A stretch of 64,000 nt of DNA from Incurvaria masculella. Taxonomy: Eukaryota; Arthropoda; Insecta; Lepidoptera; Incurvariidae. A model generated the notes under the pieces. The model ran no database searches. It was given only the letters and a program-made list of their open reading frames with translations, and was not told where the DNA came from. Below are positions 1 through 10,681 of this stretch, piece after piece (within the stretch, counting starts at the first letter, position 1; the number at the start of each line of letters is the position of its first letter). A program made the position numbers and the translations under genes. The DNA is taken from positions 15,872,001 to 15,936,000 of the forward strand of contig OX335657.1 of the NCBI GenBank assembly GCA_946894095.1. The letters are read 5' to 3'.

Positions 1-176
1 TAATTGGACAGGATCGTCCGAGCGTGACGGACACCCTAAAATCTATGCCGCCGACGATATAGGCGCGACACCGGGGCACAGTACACGAATACGGGGCAGT
101 ATCTCAACTGACTGAGAATGTGTGGGTATTTAACTATGTTAAGTAACAATTTTTTTCTTTGTTGTACAAGTTGACT

Positions 177-305
177 TTGTGTTTGAAAAATGTTACGGCT
201 TTTCACGCGGCAGGAAGAGACATTCTCCGACGTTTCGAGCCAATCATTCAGTCCGTTGTCAAGGAGGCATCCGCCGCGTTCGTACGCAGCAGACGACTGA
301 CTGCA
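177..305 (+). repeat. dispersed repeat with CGAAACGTCGG-type core (copy 1)
   Basis: This stretch of about 130 bp, from GTTTGAAAAATGTTACGG through ACGTTTCGAGCC to the region with CGCAGCAGACGAC, recurs as both arms of a palindrome at 10179-10396. Parts also recur at 10486-10681 and 16158-16232. The open frames crossing it are not conserved between copies, so I read it as non-coding repeat. The family is unknown to me. Confidence 0.75.
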
Positions 306-548
306 AACTTTCAACTTTCAAGCAGACTTTCGAACATGTCTAACGACCGCGGTAATCTCAAAAAGTTGACTTTAGTTTCCGTGCCTACGGCGCTTCTGAT
401 ATTATATTATATGGATAGGAGAGAATAAAATCTGCGTCGTAAAGAATGAATTAAGTAAAGACCATTTTGTCATTTTTTATAAAAATGGTTGCTAATAAAC
501 ATGATCCGCATTTTCACATAAATGTATCCTAGTACTAAAATTTTCAAT

Positions 549-666
549 CGCACTTTGAAGTATGCTATAAATCAATGGTATTTCACCATTGATTTATAGC
601 ATTTTTGTAGTAAGTGTACTTTTTAAGTAGTAGTAGTAGTAAGTACTTTGTAGTATTCAAAGTGCA
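549..666. repeat. small foldback element with nested inverted repeats
   Basis: The outer inverted repeat is GCACTTTGAA / TTCAAAGTGC. Inside it, 562-579 and 585-602 form a perfect 18-bp hairpin with a 5-nt loop. A short TAG/AAGTA-rich stretch lies between the inner hairpin and the right outer repeat. The structure resembles a very small MITE or a degenerate foldback. The flanks 306-548 and 667-1088 hold nothing I can name. Confidence 0.5.
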
Positions 667-1088
667 CGGTAATGTGTTAAAAACTATACTTCTTTAGTAA
701 TGTAGACTTTATGTCGAATTCAATGCCCGCATGGTACGAAATACCGCAAAATATTGTAAGTAATTTGATTAGTTGTTTAGTTAGTTATTATTTAGTTGTG
801 TTTTGCTAATACGGTAACGGAATGAAAAAGTCCTCAATTTATCACTCACTCGCCTGGATCATGCGGTGATATAATTCACCATGGTTGGAAGGCCTGATTT
901 AAACATTAGGTAACTTTTGCTACTAATTTGAATAACTGCCCCGTTCCTAAGCTGTGACCTGGGCCTAGAGGCTAGAAGCACGCGTTTCATTTGGGATGCC
1001 ATGCTAATGTTGTTTCAGAGATTGACTTGGGATTTGTCGGCTCGTCAGGTCTCTTATCATTCGAGTTTTACCTCGCAAAATTACCTTA

Positions 1089-1168
1089 TTAAGGCTCCAA
1101 CTGACCCTAGCGTTCAGCCAACAAACGATAATGGCGATCTCCGGAAGCATTGAGTTTGCGGTAGGGTC
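1089..1168 (+). mobile_element. left-end fragment of TTAA MITE family b
   Basis: It starts TTAAGGCTCCAAC and continues AACGATAATGGCGATCTCC, GGAAGCATTGAGTTTGCG. It matches the left ends of the longer copies at 37123 and 39444 and then breaks abruptly into a LINE remnant. Confidence 0.7.
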
Positions 1169-1430
1169 GATATTGGACACCGGGTGGCTAAGCTCAAGTG
1201 GCAGTGGGCTGCTCACGTCAGCCGAAGAGACGACGACCGTTGGAGTAACCGTGTCCTACACTGGCGGCCGTGGACAGGAAAACGGAGTGTGGGAAGACCA
1301 CCCGCCAGGTGGGACGACGACATCAAGTGCGTCGGCGGAAAGCAGTGGTTCCGTACCGCTGAGGGCCGGGAGGACTGGAGAAAAATTGGAGAGGCGTATG
1401 TCCAGCAGTGGACGCAAACAAGCTGACTGA
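1169..1430 (+). pseudogene. RTE-like LINE ORF2 C-terminal remnant
   Basis: The + frame at about 1184-1426 encodes an 80-residue peptide. It contains KWQWAAHVSRRDDDRW, then TGKRSVGRPPARWDDD, then AEGREDWRKIGEAYVQQW. This is the characteristic end of RTE-type (and related) non-LTR reverse-transcriptase polyproteins, downstream of the RT domain: a region of the pattern W-GHV-R-DDRW followed by RxxGRPxxRWxDDI and a final W-YVQQW. There is no RT domain upstream, because the reading frame is joined directly to a MITE fragment ending about 1168. This is therefore a 5'-truncated dead copy. A stop follows at about 1424. Known from the family: this C-terminal region is retained because LINEs truncate from the 5' end. 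The call to the RTE clade rather than a neighbour rests on recall of the motif and would need a search. Confidence 0.75.
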
Positions 1431-1611
1431 CCGAACACTTGTATGACGTTAGCAAACTTTCCCTATCACTTATCTATGCTGCCGTTTACTATGCTTAGTG
1501 CATATCTAATAGTATAGTAGTATCTAAGTTTCTATGCATTTTTAATAAACCTGATCGATAGTTGGCGCGCATGGGTAATGCTAAACTTCTACTTACACTA
1601 CACCACATAAG

Positions 1612-2003
1612 AATTAATCAGTCGTAACAGAAACTATGACCAACGAAAATTAGTACTTTGTGACGTGACGTATCTTTGCATTACTTTGAGATTTCGCCCA
1701 TACAAAATTTGTCAAAGTGACGTCACAAAGTACTACTTTTCGTTAGTCATAGGCTGAGATAAATAGTTATAACAAAAACTAAGACTAACGAAAAGCAGTA
1801 CTTTGTGACGTCACTTTGACACATTTTGTATGGACGAAATCTCAAAGTAATGCAAATTGACGTCACAAAGTACTAGTTTTCATTAGTCTCAGGCTGAATA
1901 TTCGTAACTGAAACTAAGACTAACGAAAAGTAGTACTTTGTGACGTTTCTGTTACGACTATTTATCTCAGCCATAGTTTCTGTTACGACAATTTCTCTCA
2001 GCC
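1612..2003. repeat. cluster of palindromic units carrying TGACGTCA octamers
   Basis: Consecutive inverted units share CGAAAAGTAGTACTTTGTGACG, with a central CAAAATTTGTC / TTTTGTATGGACGAAATCTC part. Perfect TGACGTCA octamers lie at 1718-1725, 1806-1813 and 1858-1865. Units are joined by TCAGGCTGA and by CGTAACAGAAACTA linkers. A short piece of the same family is seen at 40996-41045. It is probably several foldback MITEs inserted into each other. Confidence 0.65.
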
Positions 2004-2022
2004 ATAGTGCTTCACACCTCAC

Positions 2023-2095
2023 TGGCCCGCCCGTCCGTCACAGGGCTGTATCTCATGAACCGTAATAGGTAGGCAGCTATGACTCTGTGTCCTTC
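2023..2095 (-). repeat. MINE-1-like element fragment
   Basis: It contains CCGTCCGTCACAGGGCTGTATCTCATG and CCGTAATAGGTAGGCAGCT, the central part of the dispersed element seen complete at 37651-37957. Confidence 0.7.
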
Positions 2096-2424
2096 TTCGT
2101 GTGTGCCTTAGCTCCCTAACAATATCCCCCATTTAATATTACGCAAGCGCGAAGAAAAAAATAACAAAACGCTAATTGCAAAAATAACAGCTTTCAGATT
2201 GCTTCGAGCAGCCCTTTGTACCGCCGCCTTTGCTTCGGCCGCCCGCGTATTTTTTGCCCGGCGTGGGCGTAACTTCTTTTCATTACGGACGCAAATGTTG
2301 AACTTGCCTAATTGAGTTGTAAAGCTTCTCCGAGCTGCCGGTCGATTCCACCTGACGTCTAACGAAAAAGTCGCATTCAAGCAAATTGGACGTCTATTCG
2401 ACATTTTTGAAATGAAGCGCTACA
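2096..2424. other. unassigned stretch, moderately GC-rich centre
   Basis: The part at 2140-2400 is richer in GC than its surroundings and has a 98-codon open frame on the minus strand. The predicted peptide is basic and low in recognisable motifs. I see no domain, splice context or repeat partner for it, so I do not call a gene. Confidence 0.3.
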
Positions 2425-2551
2425 CTGGTAAATAAGTACTGAACTCGTATTAAATGACTAAACTGGCAAACAAAGTACTAAGCTTGTACAGTACTAAACT
2501 GGTAAATAAAGTGCTAAACTGGTACAGGACTTAAACTGGTAAACAAAATAC
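2425..2551 (+). repeat. short degenerate tandem repeat
   Basis: About five imperfect units of 20-28 bp follow the pattern CTAAACTGGTAAATAAAGTA (variants CTGGTACAG, CTGGCAAAC). The array stops at the TTAA element that begins at 2552. Confidence 0.7.
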
Positions 2552-3052
2552 TTAAGGTTGGCCATCCCGCTCAACTCCCCATACAAACGGGGAAAGAAGA
2601 TCACGCCCATATTTCTTGTCGGAGATCCAAATTTTTGCTCAAAATTGCTTTAATTGATCAAACTAGATGTCTGATGACCGTTGGCATTGTAAAATTGTGT
2701 TTGGTTTCTAAGTTATAAGGTCCGAAAGTTCGAATTTTTCGCGCGTTTTAGGCAGTAACTTTGGAGGTGGATTTCGCAATGATAAAGTAAGAACATCTTA
2801 AAAAGATTAGTCATCCGACATAGCTTATTTAATCAAGATTTATAATCTATTTGGTTTTTGTAAGATTTTTTACTACAGCGGTCGTGGTTTAGTTTTAGCT
2901 ATAAGTCGTTTTGTAATAAGAATTTTCGTAAATCTTACCAAATCACACACTATGCACATTGTCTTTTTTGTGGACTGGTTGCATCTTCCTCATCACGGAG
3001 CATGTCTTTTTCTTTGAAACAGAGAAGGTCCCAGCGCGCAACAGCTTGGTTA
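2552..3052 (+). mobile_element. TTAA MITE family a, right-truncated copy
   Basis: It begins CTTAAGGTTGGCCATCCCGC and runs co-linear with the full-length copy at 34278-34814. It is lost shortly after GCGCAACAGC, so the right terminal repeat is missing. Confidence 0.8.
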
Positions 3053-3128
3053 GATTTATTGATTAAAAAGATAATTGCAAAAAAAAGAAAAAATATTTAG
3101 TAAATCACGAACGCTGTATCATCGCATC

Positions 3129-3280
3129 GAGTGAACGATGGTCGACGAGGCAATGAAAATTGTCCGTGTTTTCCATCCAGTTCAATGCAGCGCAACAGAA
3201 GGTCCTGGCATGCCACCTAGTTACTGTGTAGTGTTATTGGCGAATATCAATGATAGTAGTGGAGTAGCTATCCATGTCGT
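3129..3280 (+). mobile_element. SINE fragment (3' half)
   Basis: It contains the SINE body CGATGGTCGACGAGGCAATG, GTCCGTGTTTTCCATCCAG, then a diverged tail with GCTATCCATGTC. The tRNA-like head and poly(A) are absent. Confidence 0.7.
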
Positions 3281-4377
3281 TTACTAAATATTACATTAGA
3301 ATGTGGTTACTTACGCAAAACTCTTAAGATTATTTTATTCAAATTTGTATGGGACAAAGCAGTCTATCTGAACAGACGTATGTAAGAATTTTTAAGATAT
3401 GAGGACGCAAGATACATATCGTGCACTCATATTGTACTTTACAATCCGAGCATTCCTTGGCTGTGCACAATAAACAAACCACTCTATGAAATGGGGCAGG
3501 TCGCAAAGCCGCATAATGCGATGGCGCGCACCCGCCGCAAAAAGCGGTCACGATGCGGTTGTCGGGGCGCAGGTGAAGACTCCAAGAATACTCCGATGGT
3601 TGCTCGGCTCGTAAGGAAAGTAGCAATAAATAACAGGCCACCGCAATATGTATGCGAGATCCGTCCGGCGGCCTCGCTCCGGTCGTCGCTGGATAACGCT
3701 CGCTCAGCTTGGAATTAGCTGAGCGTATGCACGAATTATTTGTGCACGCGGGATTGGATTTCATGGAACACTATAGGCCACCTTCCCTATTTATTCTAGA
3801 GTTTGGGACCATCCCATTGAACTCAATATGATACAAGCAGCAATTATAATGTTCCGTGTTTTTCCAGCTCGATGAACGCGTGGTCACATGTCACTGGTAT
3901 TTTCCTAGAATTTGCTATTACGGGCTGACATCATGACACTATTTTATTATAGCCTAGCATGCCAAATAAAATTATCGATGTATCCGCGTTTCTTGCTATT
4001 CTAGTATCATAAATTCTAATAATAAAATGTAACAAACTCGAGTGCAGCGTTGCTATGGATAAACAATGAACAATTAATAACAGTACACCCAACAAATAAT
4101 AATCTGGTTACGGCATGGGCAATGTAGAAGTTAATGTAGAATGTAGAAGAAGCAGCAGATATTCGATCCAAGGATTACAATACCTATAAAATGTAAGCAT
4201 TTATGTAAATATACTCAATTAATATTATATATCAGGTAAATGTGTATTTTACTATATTATGTACATTAACTGAGCTCTAGAAATTGTTTTCTTTTAAGTA
4301 AACATTCATGGAGTAGAAACTGTTGTCGCAGTTGTAAACGGTTTTAAAAATCATTTCTCTCTCTGCACTGCACTGAG
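3281..4377. other. no recognised feature
   Basis: AT-rich DNA. An open frame on the minus strand at 3339-3764 (141 codons, starting at a possible ATG) has no motif I recognise and is overlapped by an equally anonymous + frame. No repeat partner was found in this window. Confidence 0.3.
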
Positions 4378-4784
4378 CGGCTCGTAGCCTAGTGGCGCGG
4401 GGACTGGCCTAGCGTACCAGAGGCCCGGGTTCAATACCAACTTGCACCACTGTCTTTCTCTTTCAGAGTTCGATAAGTGCATTTCGTCACGAATGCGAGC
4501 TGCTCTATGGTTCGGAATCCATGTAAAACTGTAGGTCCCCTTCCCCTACTAGGTGGTAGGGTTTAGGCCCGCCCGGGTTGGTACCATCGCATTGGATGAA
4601 AAGATGGTCGAAGCGGCAATGAAAAATTGTCCGTGTTTTCCATCCAGTTCAATGTAGCCGTGCTCATAAAGGGAAGGTCCTGGCATGGCACCTAATTCCT
4701 TCGGGAATGTGGTGTATTGCGCTAATATCATAACGGTAGTTGTGTGGTATTAGCCATCCATGCCAGGTCGCATAAAAAAAAAAA
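4378..4784 (+). mobile_element. full-length tRNA-headed SINE
   Basis: The head contains an RNA polymerase III A box (TAGCCTAGTGG) and a B box (GGGTTCAATACC) about 40 nt apart, as in a tRNA. The body runs through GAGTTCGATAAGTGCATTTC and GGAATCCATGTAAAACTGT, then GGTACCATCGCATTGGATG and CCATCCAGTTCAATGTAGCC. The tail is CATGCCAGGTCGCAT followed by poly(A). At about 400 bp it is long for an insect SINE. Other copies are at 6703, 12270, 13660, 18494 and 52111. No clear target duplication is visible. Confidence 0.9.
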
Positions 4785-5662
4785 CTGGTTGAAGAACTCG
4801 CAATCCAGTGGCGACCATATCCTTGCATCGTTGTAGCGTTCAAATGATTCCTCGGCTCTTTCTACTCCAGAATATATCTTACGGAAGCAGTTCCGCTTCC
4901 GGTCCTTCATTTACTCGAGCAATTTCGTTCTTCTTTACTTAATGTGTACGCTTAACTGTAGTTTAGCCGTTTCTCCTTTACCCATTTACTGTTGCCAGAA
5001 GAAGAGTTTATTTAGACAGTGACAGAGAGTTCTATGCTAAAAAACTGGACAAGTACTAGTCTGCTCGCGCACTGAGGGTTTCGTACCAATTTTGTAAGTT
5101 TCAGATTTCTTACTATTTTTTTCCAATTCTTCTTGCAGAATTGCATAATTGTAGTCTGGATAAACGGAAAGTAACGCATAGGTTTTATTCTATTTGCGAG
5201 TGTAAAAATATGAGGCACGGGATCAATGGCCATATTTTGTATCGCGTTTTTTACAGCTCCAAGAGATTACAGACCTAAGAATTTGATATTAACTTTAAAT
5301 TAATAACCCCACAAGTTCTCGCGTCGAATGGGATCCCCTGACTGCCAAACACTGTCTTTATAACACAAACACCGATTCTGATTAATAACTTTATTTCCAA
5401 AAATAATACACGGAGGGCACACGTTGCGCTAGCTGGATTCAACTCGACTCTCTTAAAACAATACCCTTGGCTAGAGATGGGAACACTTCCTAGTGATATA
5501 AAATGTATCGACTCGATATAATTTACTCTATCATTATGAACCGTCATTCTCTCACACACACGCTTTGTTTGTTTTATCATTTATAGTTTAATATCTCAGT
5601 CATAATAAAAACATAAATCAAGGTCTTGTTATATTTTATAGGCGGTTCTCATTGTAGTTAGT
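4785..5662. other. no recognised feature
   Basis: AT-rich DNA with short anonymous open frames only. Nothing in it matches another part of the window. Confidence 0.3.
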
Positions 5663-5884
5663 TTTAAGTGTTCCGTACTCAAAGGGTGCCATCGGAACCC
5701 TGTTTTTAAGTCTCCACAGGGCTGTATCTCATGAACCGTAATATGAAGGCAGCTGAAATGTTCACAAAGTTTGTATTGATTTTGCCGCTATAATAAAAAA
5801 AGGAAAATTAATAAATCAAAATAATTAAAGTGGGCCCCATACTAAAAACCTGATTTTTTGTGTTCAATCTTACAAATTGTACGA
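5663..5884 (-). repeat. MINE-1-like element, degraded
   Basis: It has TTCCGTACTCAAAGGGTGCC, CACAGGGCTGTATCTCATG and TTTTGCCGCTATAATA in the order of the family. The GTCC microsatellite and the CGAGTCGG head are lost. Confidence 0.75.
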
Positions 5885-5891
5885 TTTAAAA

Positions 5892-6129
5892 TTTAGGGCC
5901 GATTTTTCAATCCTCAGATAGTACTTATCAGACTGATAGTGCAAATTCACGTTTGTCAAAAGACAGATAGTCATTGCCGGAGAATTATATCTTCTATCAC
6001 ACTTATCTGACTTTAATTTTACTAATAAACATATGTACTTACTATATCGGATGGATAAGCAGAAGCGTAAATAAATCCGTCGAATAGTTATCTGGCTGTT
6101 TATCCGACCATTGAAAAATCAGCCCTAAA
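5892..6129. mobile_element. MITE with 19-bp terminal inverted repeats
   Basis: The left end TTAGGGCCGATTTTTCAAT is the inverse of the right end ATTGAAAAATCAGCCCTAA with one mismatch. Internal sequence has no coding capacity. The total is about 238 bp. Confidence 0.8.
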
Positions 6130-6702
6130 GGTACTTGACCGATTTTTTATCTTTGAACGTGTTTGTTTTGTTTAACTTCGTATAAGACTACCTTTCTCTT
6201 TAAAAAATAAATGAAATACATGATTTCTCGTGTTTAGACTTGTTTGCTTTTCTTCTGTTTGTTTCCGTATTCAAATATTTCCATCTACTACCGAACAATA
6301 CGTTTGTTAACGTCCGCTAAAATTTTTTCACTTTGCGTACCTCCAAAGCGCCCACATCAGTTATAGTAGTACGAGACAAAAGTTCGCAAGCGGTCCCGAG
6401 TTTCAAACAAGTCTGCAAAGAACAATAATATAACTCCAGCCTCGTGTACATAAATCATAACTTCGTAACTTATGCGAGAGATTGTACCGCCAGCCTGGAC
6501 TGACAATCGGGGGAAAAAAACCGAGCGCGTCACTGGGACTGTTACGGATGGAAAACTGTTTCATGAAGTTTTTTTAATGTAATTGGACATTGATGATTAA
6601 CACTATAACTAATGTCATTATATTAGCCCCACACACCTCATGGAAACAAGGTGCCATGCCAAGAATTTCCGTATATTGCACGATTACAATTAACTGACAC
6701 TA
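6130..6702. other. no recognised feature
   Basis: AT-rich interval between a MITE and a SINE. No repeat partner or conserved frame seen. Confidence 0.3.
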
Positions 6703-7117
6703 GGCTCGTAGCCTAGTGGCGCGGGGACTGGCCTAGCGTACCAGAGGCCCGGGTTCAATACCAACTTGCACCACTGTCTTTCTCTTTCAGAGTTCGATAA
6801 GTGCATTTCGTCACGAATGCGAGCTGCTCCATGGTTCGGAATCCATGTAAAACTGTAGGTCTCCTTCCCCCCTACTAGGTGGTAGGGTTTAAGCCCGCCC
6901 GGTTTGGTACCATCGCATTGGATGAAAAGATGGTCGAAGCGGCAATGGCAAAATTGTCCGTGTTTTCCATCCAGTTCAATGTAGCCGTGCTCATAAAGGG
7001 AAGGTCCTGGCATGGCACCTAATTCCTTCGGGAATGTGGTGTATTGGGCTAATATCATAACGGTAGTTGTGTGCTATTAGCCATCCATGTCAGGTCGCAT
7101 AAAAAAAATAAAAAAAC
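6703..7117 (+). mobile_element. full-length tRNA-headed SINE
   Basis: Nearly identical to the copy at 4378, with the same A and B boxes and the same tail, ending in an A-rich tract. The left flanks of the two copies differ, so they are separate insertions and not a local duplication. Confidence 0.9.
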
Positions 7118-8168
7118 TTTGTTTTCCTTTCAACTTTCCACTTTTAGCTGGTGGTATTCTGCCCGAAACTTACCAGAAATTTATATATATAACGTTCCAT
7201 TGATAAACTGCTTTTTTCGTACCTCTGCTGTGGTTTGGGGTGTTATCCACCCAGAATACCTTTCAACTACACTTTCATTGTAATGGAAACACACCACACT
7301 TTGGACGTGTTCCAAAAATGCTTTGCATGGTCTCACTGAACTATGACCGCAATAGGTTCTGCTCTGTTCTTCCTCTTTTGGATCGCCAGTTTTCCTCGTC
7401 GCGTTTTCCTGGTGGTCTTTCAAGGTGTCTCGATTTTTGCTCGTTGGCATTGGACATTGTGCTTTTGTTCATTTTCCTTTAGCCGGCTAAAAGCAACGCA
7501 ATTACTATTTACATAGTCGGTCAAAGATTTCATCTATGGCAAGGAAATAACGTCCACAAAAACGGGAATCCCGATAATACATTATAGCTTACAATTGTTC
7601 AATGATAAATTATGTTTTTTTATTCCACGTCAAATCATCAAACAGTTCAAAGAATTAAAGACATCTTGGCAGGCAGATACAAGACTGTTCCATTCGAATA
7701 AAATTTAGGTTCTCGTTGCTCTAAGTTGCAACATTTTCACCGAGTAGATGCTTAAGAGCTATTGCTTCCACTGATAACGAAGGTGTAAATTTACAGCTAC
7801 AAACGCCCCATTAGCTAGACTAATTTGTGGGAGCAGCAGACGTTTTGTCTCGAGTTACAATTACGCGTACATTCCGCAACACAGCGCCCGCTGTGTCTCG
7901 CCAAGAAATAGGGAACAATAAAAATGATGGATGCGCCAATTCCACCGGCAATAAAGCCGGAACGGGTTGGGGTCACAGCGCTGGCTGTTGGCAGCCCAGG
8001 GCGCTTTTCTGTTTCTCAGGAGCTCTCAATCCAGCAATAGACTTCAATTTGGACACCCTCGTTTCGTATTGTTATGACACTTGCGATTCAGTAACATATG
8101 GTCACTGTACGTAGTTCATGGACTGAAATAATAGTATTAAAACTAAATCGTACTAAGGTTTTACAAAA
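7118..8168. other. no recognised feature
   Basis: There is a 95-codon + frame at 7827-8114 and several smaller ones, none with a motif I recognise. No exon-like structure can be supported. Confidence 0.3.
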
Positions 8169-8742
8169 ATTGCCACTGGAGCATCGCTTTAAGGATGTTC
8201 CGACCCATACAATGTTTTTTTTACACAGAACGCAAAAAGTATTGCACTTTAAGGCACGAATTCGTCAAAAATATTAAATATAGCCATAGTAGTTGCAGCG
8301 AAAACATATTCACAATTTCAGGTTTAATGGTTTCGTTGTAATTGCCGATTAGAAGTTTTACACCGTTAGATGGCGCTGTTAAATAAAAATCGTATTTAAA
8401 TAAATTGTAACAAAACTAATCATCCTGAAATTGTGAAATTCGCTGAAAATTGTGAAATGACTATATTAAACTTTTATTATTAATTCGTGGCTTAAAGTGC
8501 AATACTTTTTGCGTTATGTGTGCAAACAACTTTATATGGGTCGGAACAGCCTTAAGGTCCTTGCTTGTGGTGACGCTGGGTTCGGGTCTCCTCTTTCCCT
8601 TAAATGTCGTCGAGAGAGGCGATGGCTGTGCCCGGCGTGATGCTCGTGAACGGGTGCTGTTTGCGGAGACTGGCTTGCTCCAATTGGCATCATGTCAGAT
8701 GGCGGGCATGGTCTTTACAAATAAACTTATATTTGTCATGAA
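8169..8742 (+). repeat. dispersed repeat carrying a nested MITE
   Basis: The outer pieces 8169-8192 (TTGCCACTGGAGCATCGC) and 8553-8742 (GTGACGCTGGGTTCG, GGCGATGGCTGTGCCC, GAGACTGGCTTGCTCC, ending near AAATAAACTTATATTTGTC) match 44147-44340. In that copy the two pieces are contiguous. The family is unknown; the end resembles a LINE or SINE 3' region. Confidence 0.8.
8189..8555. mobile_element. TTAA foldback MITE (family c) with paralogous empty site
   Basis: Both ends are TTAA (8189-8192 and 8552-8555). The inverted termini read TTAAGGATGTTCCGACCCATA on the left and the inverse of TTAAGGCTGTTCCGACCCATA on the right. Inverted similarity continues inward for about 150 bp (CGCAAAAAGTATTGCACTTTAAG in both arms). 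The related host repeat at 44166 has a single TTTAAGG at the same point, which is the expected empty site. TTAA duplication is typical of piggyBac-like transposons. Confidence 0.88.
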
Positions 8743-9390
8743 CACACGACATTTTGAATTGTTGATTCTCGTCAATTCATATTAATTTTGTGCTTTTGCC
8801 TGTGATTGTTAGCAGGGGCAAAAACTTTTGTAAACTTAGACTTAGTGGGCGTTGAAAAAAAATCCAGCGGAGTTTCTTGTCAGTTCTTCTTCGCTGGAAT
8901 TGCTGAAGTGGCTAACGATAAAATAGGACAAATCCTAGTGCAGTGTACTGTCTATGGATGATGAATAAACAATGAACAATAGGATTCAGTGTTACTATTG
9001 GGCGCAACTATAAAAAAGTGTATGAAACTTAAACGGTTGCGACCTTATAACAATTTTTAGATTACCGCGGTCGTTATACATGCTTGAAAATACTTACCTT
9101 GACCTTGTTTTGTCTTATTTCGGTATTAAAATGACCAGATAAAACGTTGTGTTGAAAGAAATCATGAAACTTGTTTGGTGTCTGTAATTAGTGTCAATTG
9201 TTGTTTGGAAGTATAATTGATATTTAAAACATTCAAAACGAAATTGAAACTGACCTTAAATATTTATATGGTTTACATGCTGTCCTATTGACATGATTTT
9301 CAGTCATGATTATTCAATTCAATAAATAATAAATAGCATTGGACGAAGTTCCCAGAGCTACGTTCTTCTTTTTTGTTTTTTTTTCCTTTT
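8743..9390. other. no recognised feature
   Basis: AT-rich. A short piece near 8865-8910 (AGCGGAGTTTCTTGTCAGTTC) resembles the 3' tails of insect short elements, but there is too little to call. Confidence 0.3.
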
Positions 9391-9929
9391 ATCCCCGCTC
9401 ATCTCCCCATACAAAAGGGGAAAGAAGATCACGCCCATGTTTCTTGTCAGAGATCCAAAATTTTGCTCAAAATAGCTTTATTTGATCGAACTAGATGTCT
9501 GATGACCATTGGCATTGTAAAATTGTGTTTGGTTTCTAAGTTATAAGGTCCAAAAGTTCGAATTTTACGCGCGTTTTATACAATAACTTTGGAGGTGGAT
9601 TACGCAATGATAAAGTAAGAACATCGTCAAAAGATTAGTCATCAGACATAGCTTATTTAATCAAGATTTATTATCTATTTGGTTTTTGTTAGATTTTTTA
9701 CTGCAGCGGTCGTGGTTTACTTTTAGCTATAAGTCGTTTTGAAATTAAAATTTTCGTAAATCTTACTAAATCTTAAATTATGCACATTGTCTTTTTTGTG
9801 GACATGTTGCAACTTGCTCATCACGGAGCCTGTCTTATTCTTTGAAACAGAGAAGGTCCCAGAGCGCAACAGCACGGTTTTGTACCGCGCCCGCGAATGA
9901 GTTGGGCCCGCCGGGTTGGGCCGCCTTAA
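9391..9929 (+). mobile_element. TTAA MITE family a, near-complete copy
   Basis: Co-linear with 34278-34814, but the left TTAA terminus is eroded (starts CCCCGCTCATCTCC). The right terminus GGGTTGGGCCGCCTTAA is intact. Confidence 0.85.
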
Positions 9930-10178
9930 CAGGCATACGCCATTCAACGAACCTCAGCTAACGTCGACTGCGCGCGCGATTCGCTTTGTTGTAGAATGGA
10001 AGTTTATTGCGTGCTAAATGGAAAAAGTGAAGCGTTACAAAATATTTTATCATCCGTGGAAATAAATTATTATCGCTTTCTCTCGGTATAACCAATATAT
10101 ACCATTATGGCGACAATGGTATTGATAACAAACTACGAGTATCACATGATACTTTTGAGGTTACCACGGTCGTTAGGC

Positions 10179-10396
10179 ATGTTTGAAAAATGTTACCGCT
10201 TTTCACGCGGCAGGTAGAGATATTCTCCGACGTTTCGAGCTTATCATTCAGCCCGTTGTCAAGGAGGCATCCGCCGCGCTCGTGCGCAGCAGACGACGGA
10301 GCGGATGCCTCCTTGACAACGGGCTGAATGATTAGCTCGAAACGTCGGAGAATATCTCTACCTGCCGCGTGAAAAGCCGTAACATTTTTCAAACAT
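10179..10396. repeat. near-perfect 96-bp palindrome of the CGAAACGTCGG repeat
   Basis: Arms 10179-10274 and 10301-10396 are inverse copies differing at only two positions I could find, separated by 26 nt. Each arm is a copy of the 177-305 repeat. The spacer equals the adjacent part of that unit, so one copy appears to have been duplicated in inverted orientation. Confidence 0.9.
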
Positions 10397-10485
10397 ACGA
10401 GTATCACAATTTATTAATGTGCTTAAGTAAAACATATGACGTTTTTGCAACCGACAGTAATAAGTTGTTTAAAAAACTCATCGTT

Positions 10486-10681
10486 TCTCACGCGGCGGGA
10501 GAAGACTTGGTCCGACGTTTCGAGCTGATCATTTAGCCCGTTACTTTCTGAGACTTTGAATCTGGCACAAGGCAGTGCAGTTGCCATAAAGGGGGTTTCT
10601 GTTGAATCCTTCAAAGAAACAACAACAACATCCAGGCCGTTGACGAGGAGGCAGCTGCTACGCCCGAACGCAGCAGCACAC
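10486..10681 (+). repeat. CGAAACGTCGG repeat interrupted by about 95 bp
   Basis: It has TTTCTCACGCGGCGGGAGAA, CGACGTTTCGAGC, CATTTAGCCCGTT. About 95 bp of unrelated sequence follows, then GGCCGTTGACGAGGAGGCA resumes the unit. The CCGTT at both edges suggests a small insertion with duplication. Confidence 0.6.

Noticed and set aside
1131..1430. 99-codon ORF as a host gene
   Set aside because: It begins in a MITE fragment and overlaps the RTE-like remnant in another frame.
4549..7058. Minus-strand ORFs such as 6690-7058 (122 codons) with related sequence at 4549-4731
   Set aside because: Similar because both lie in SINE copies. Frames differ between copies and the sequence is polymerase III-type.
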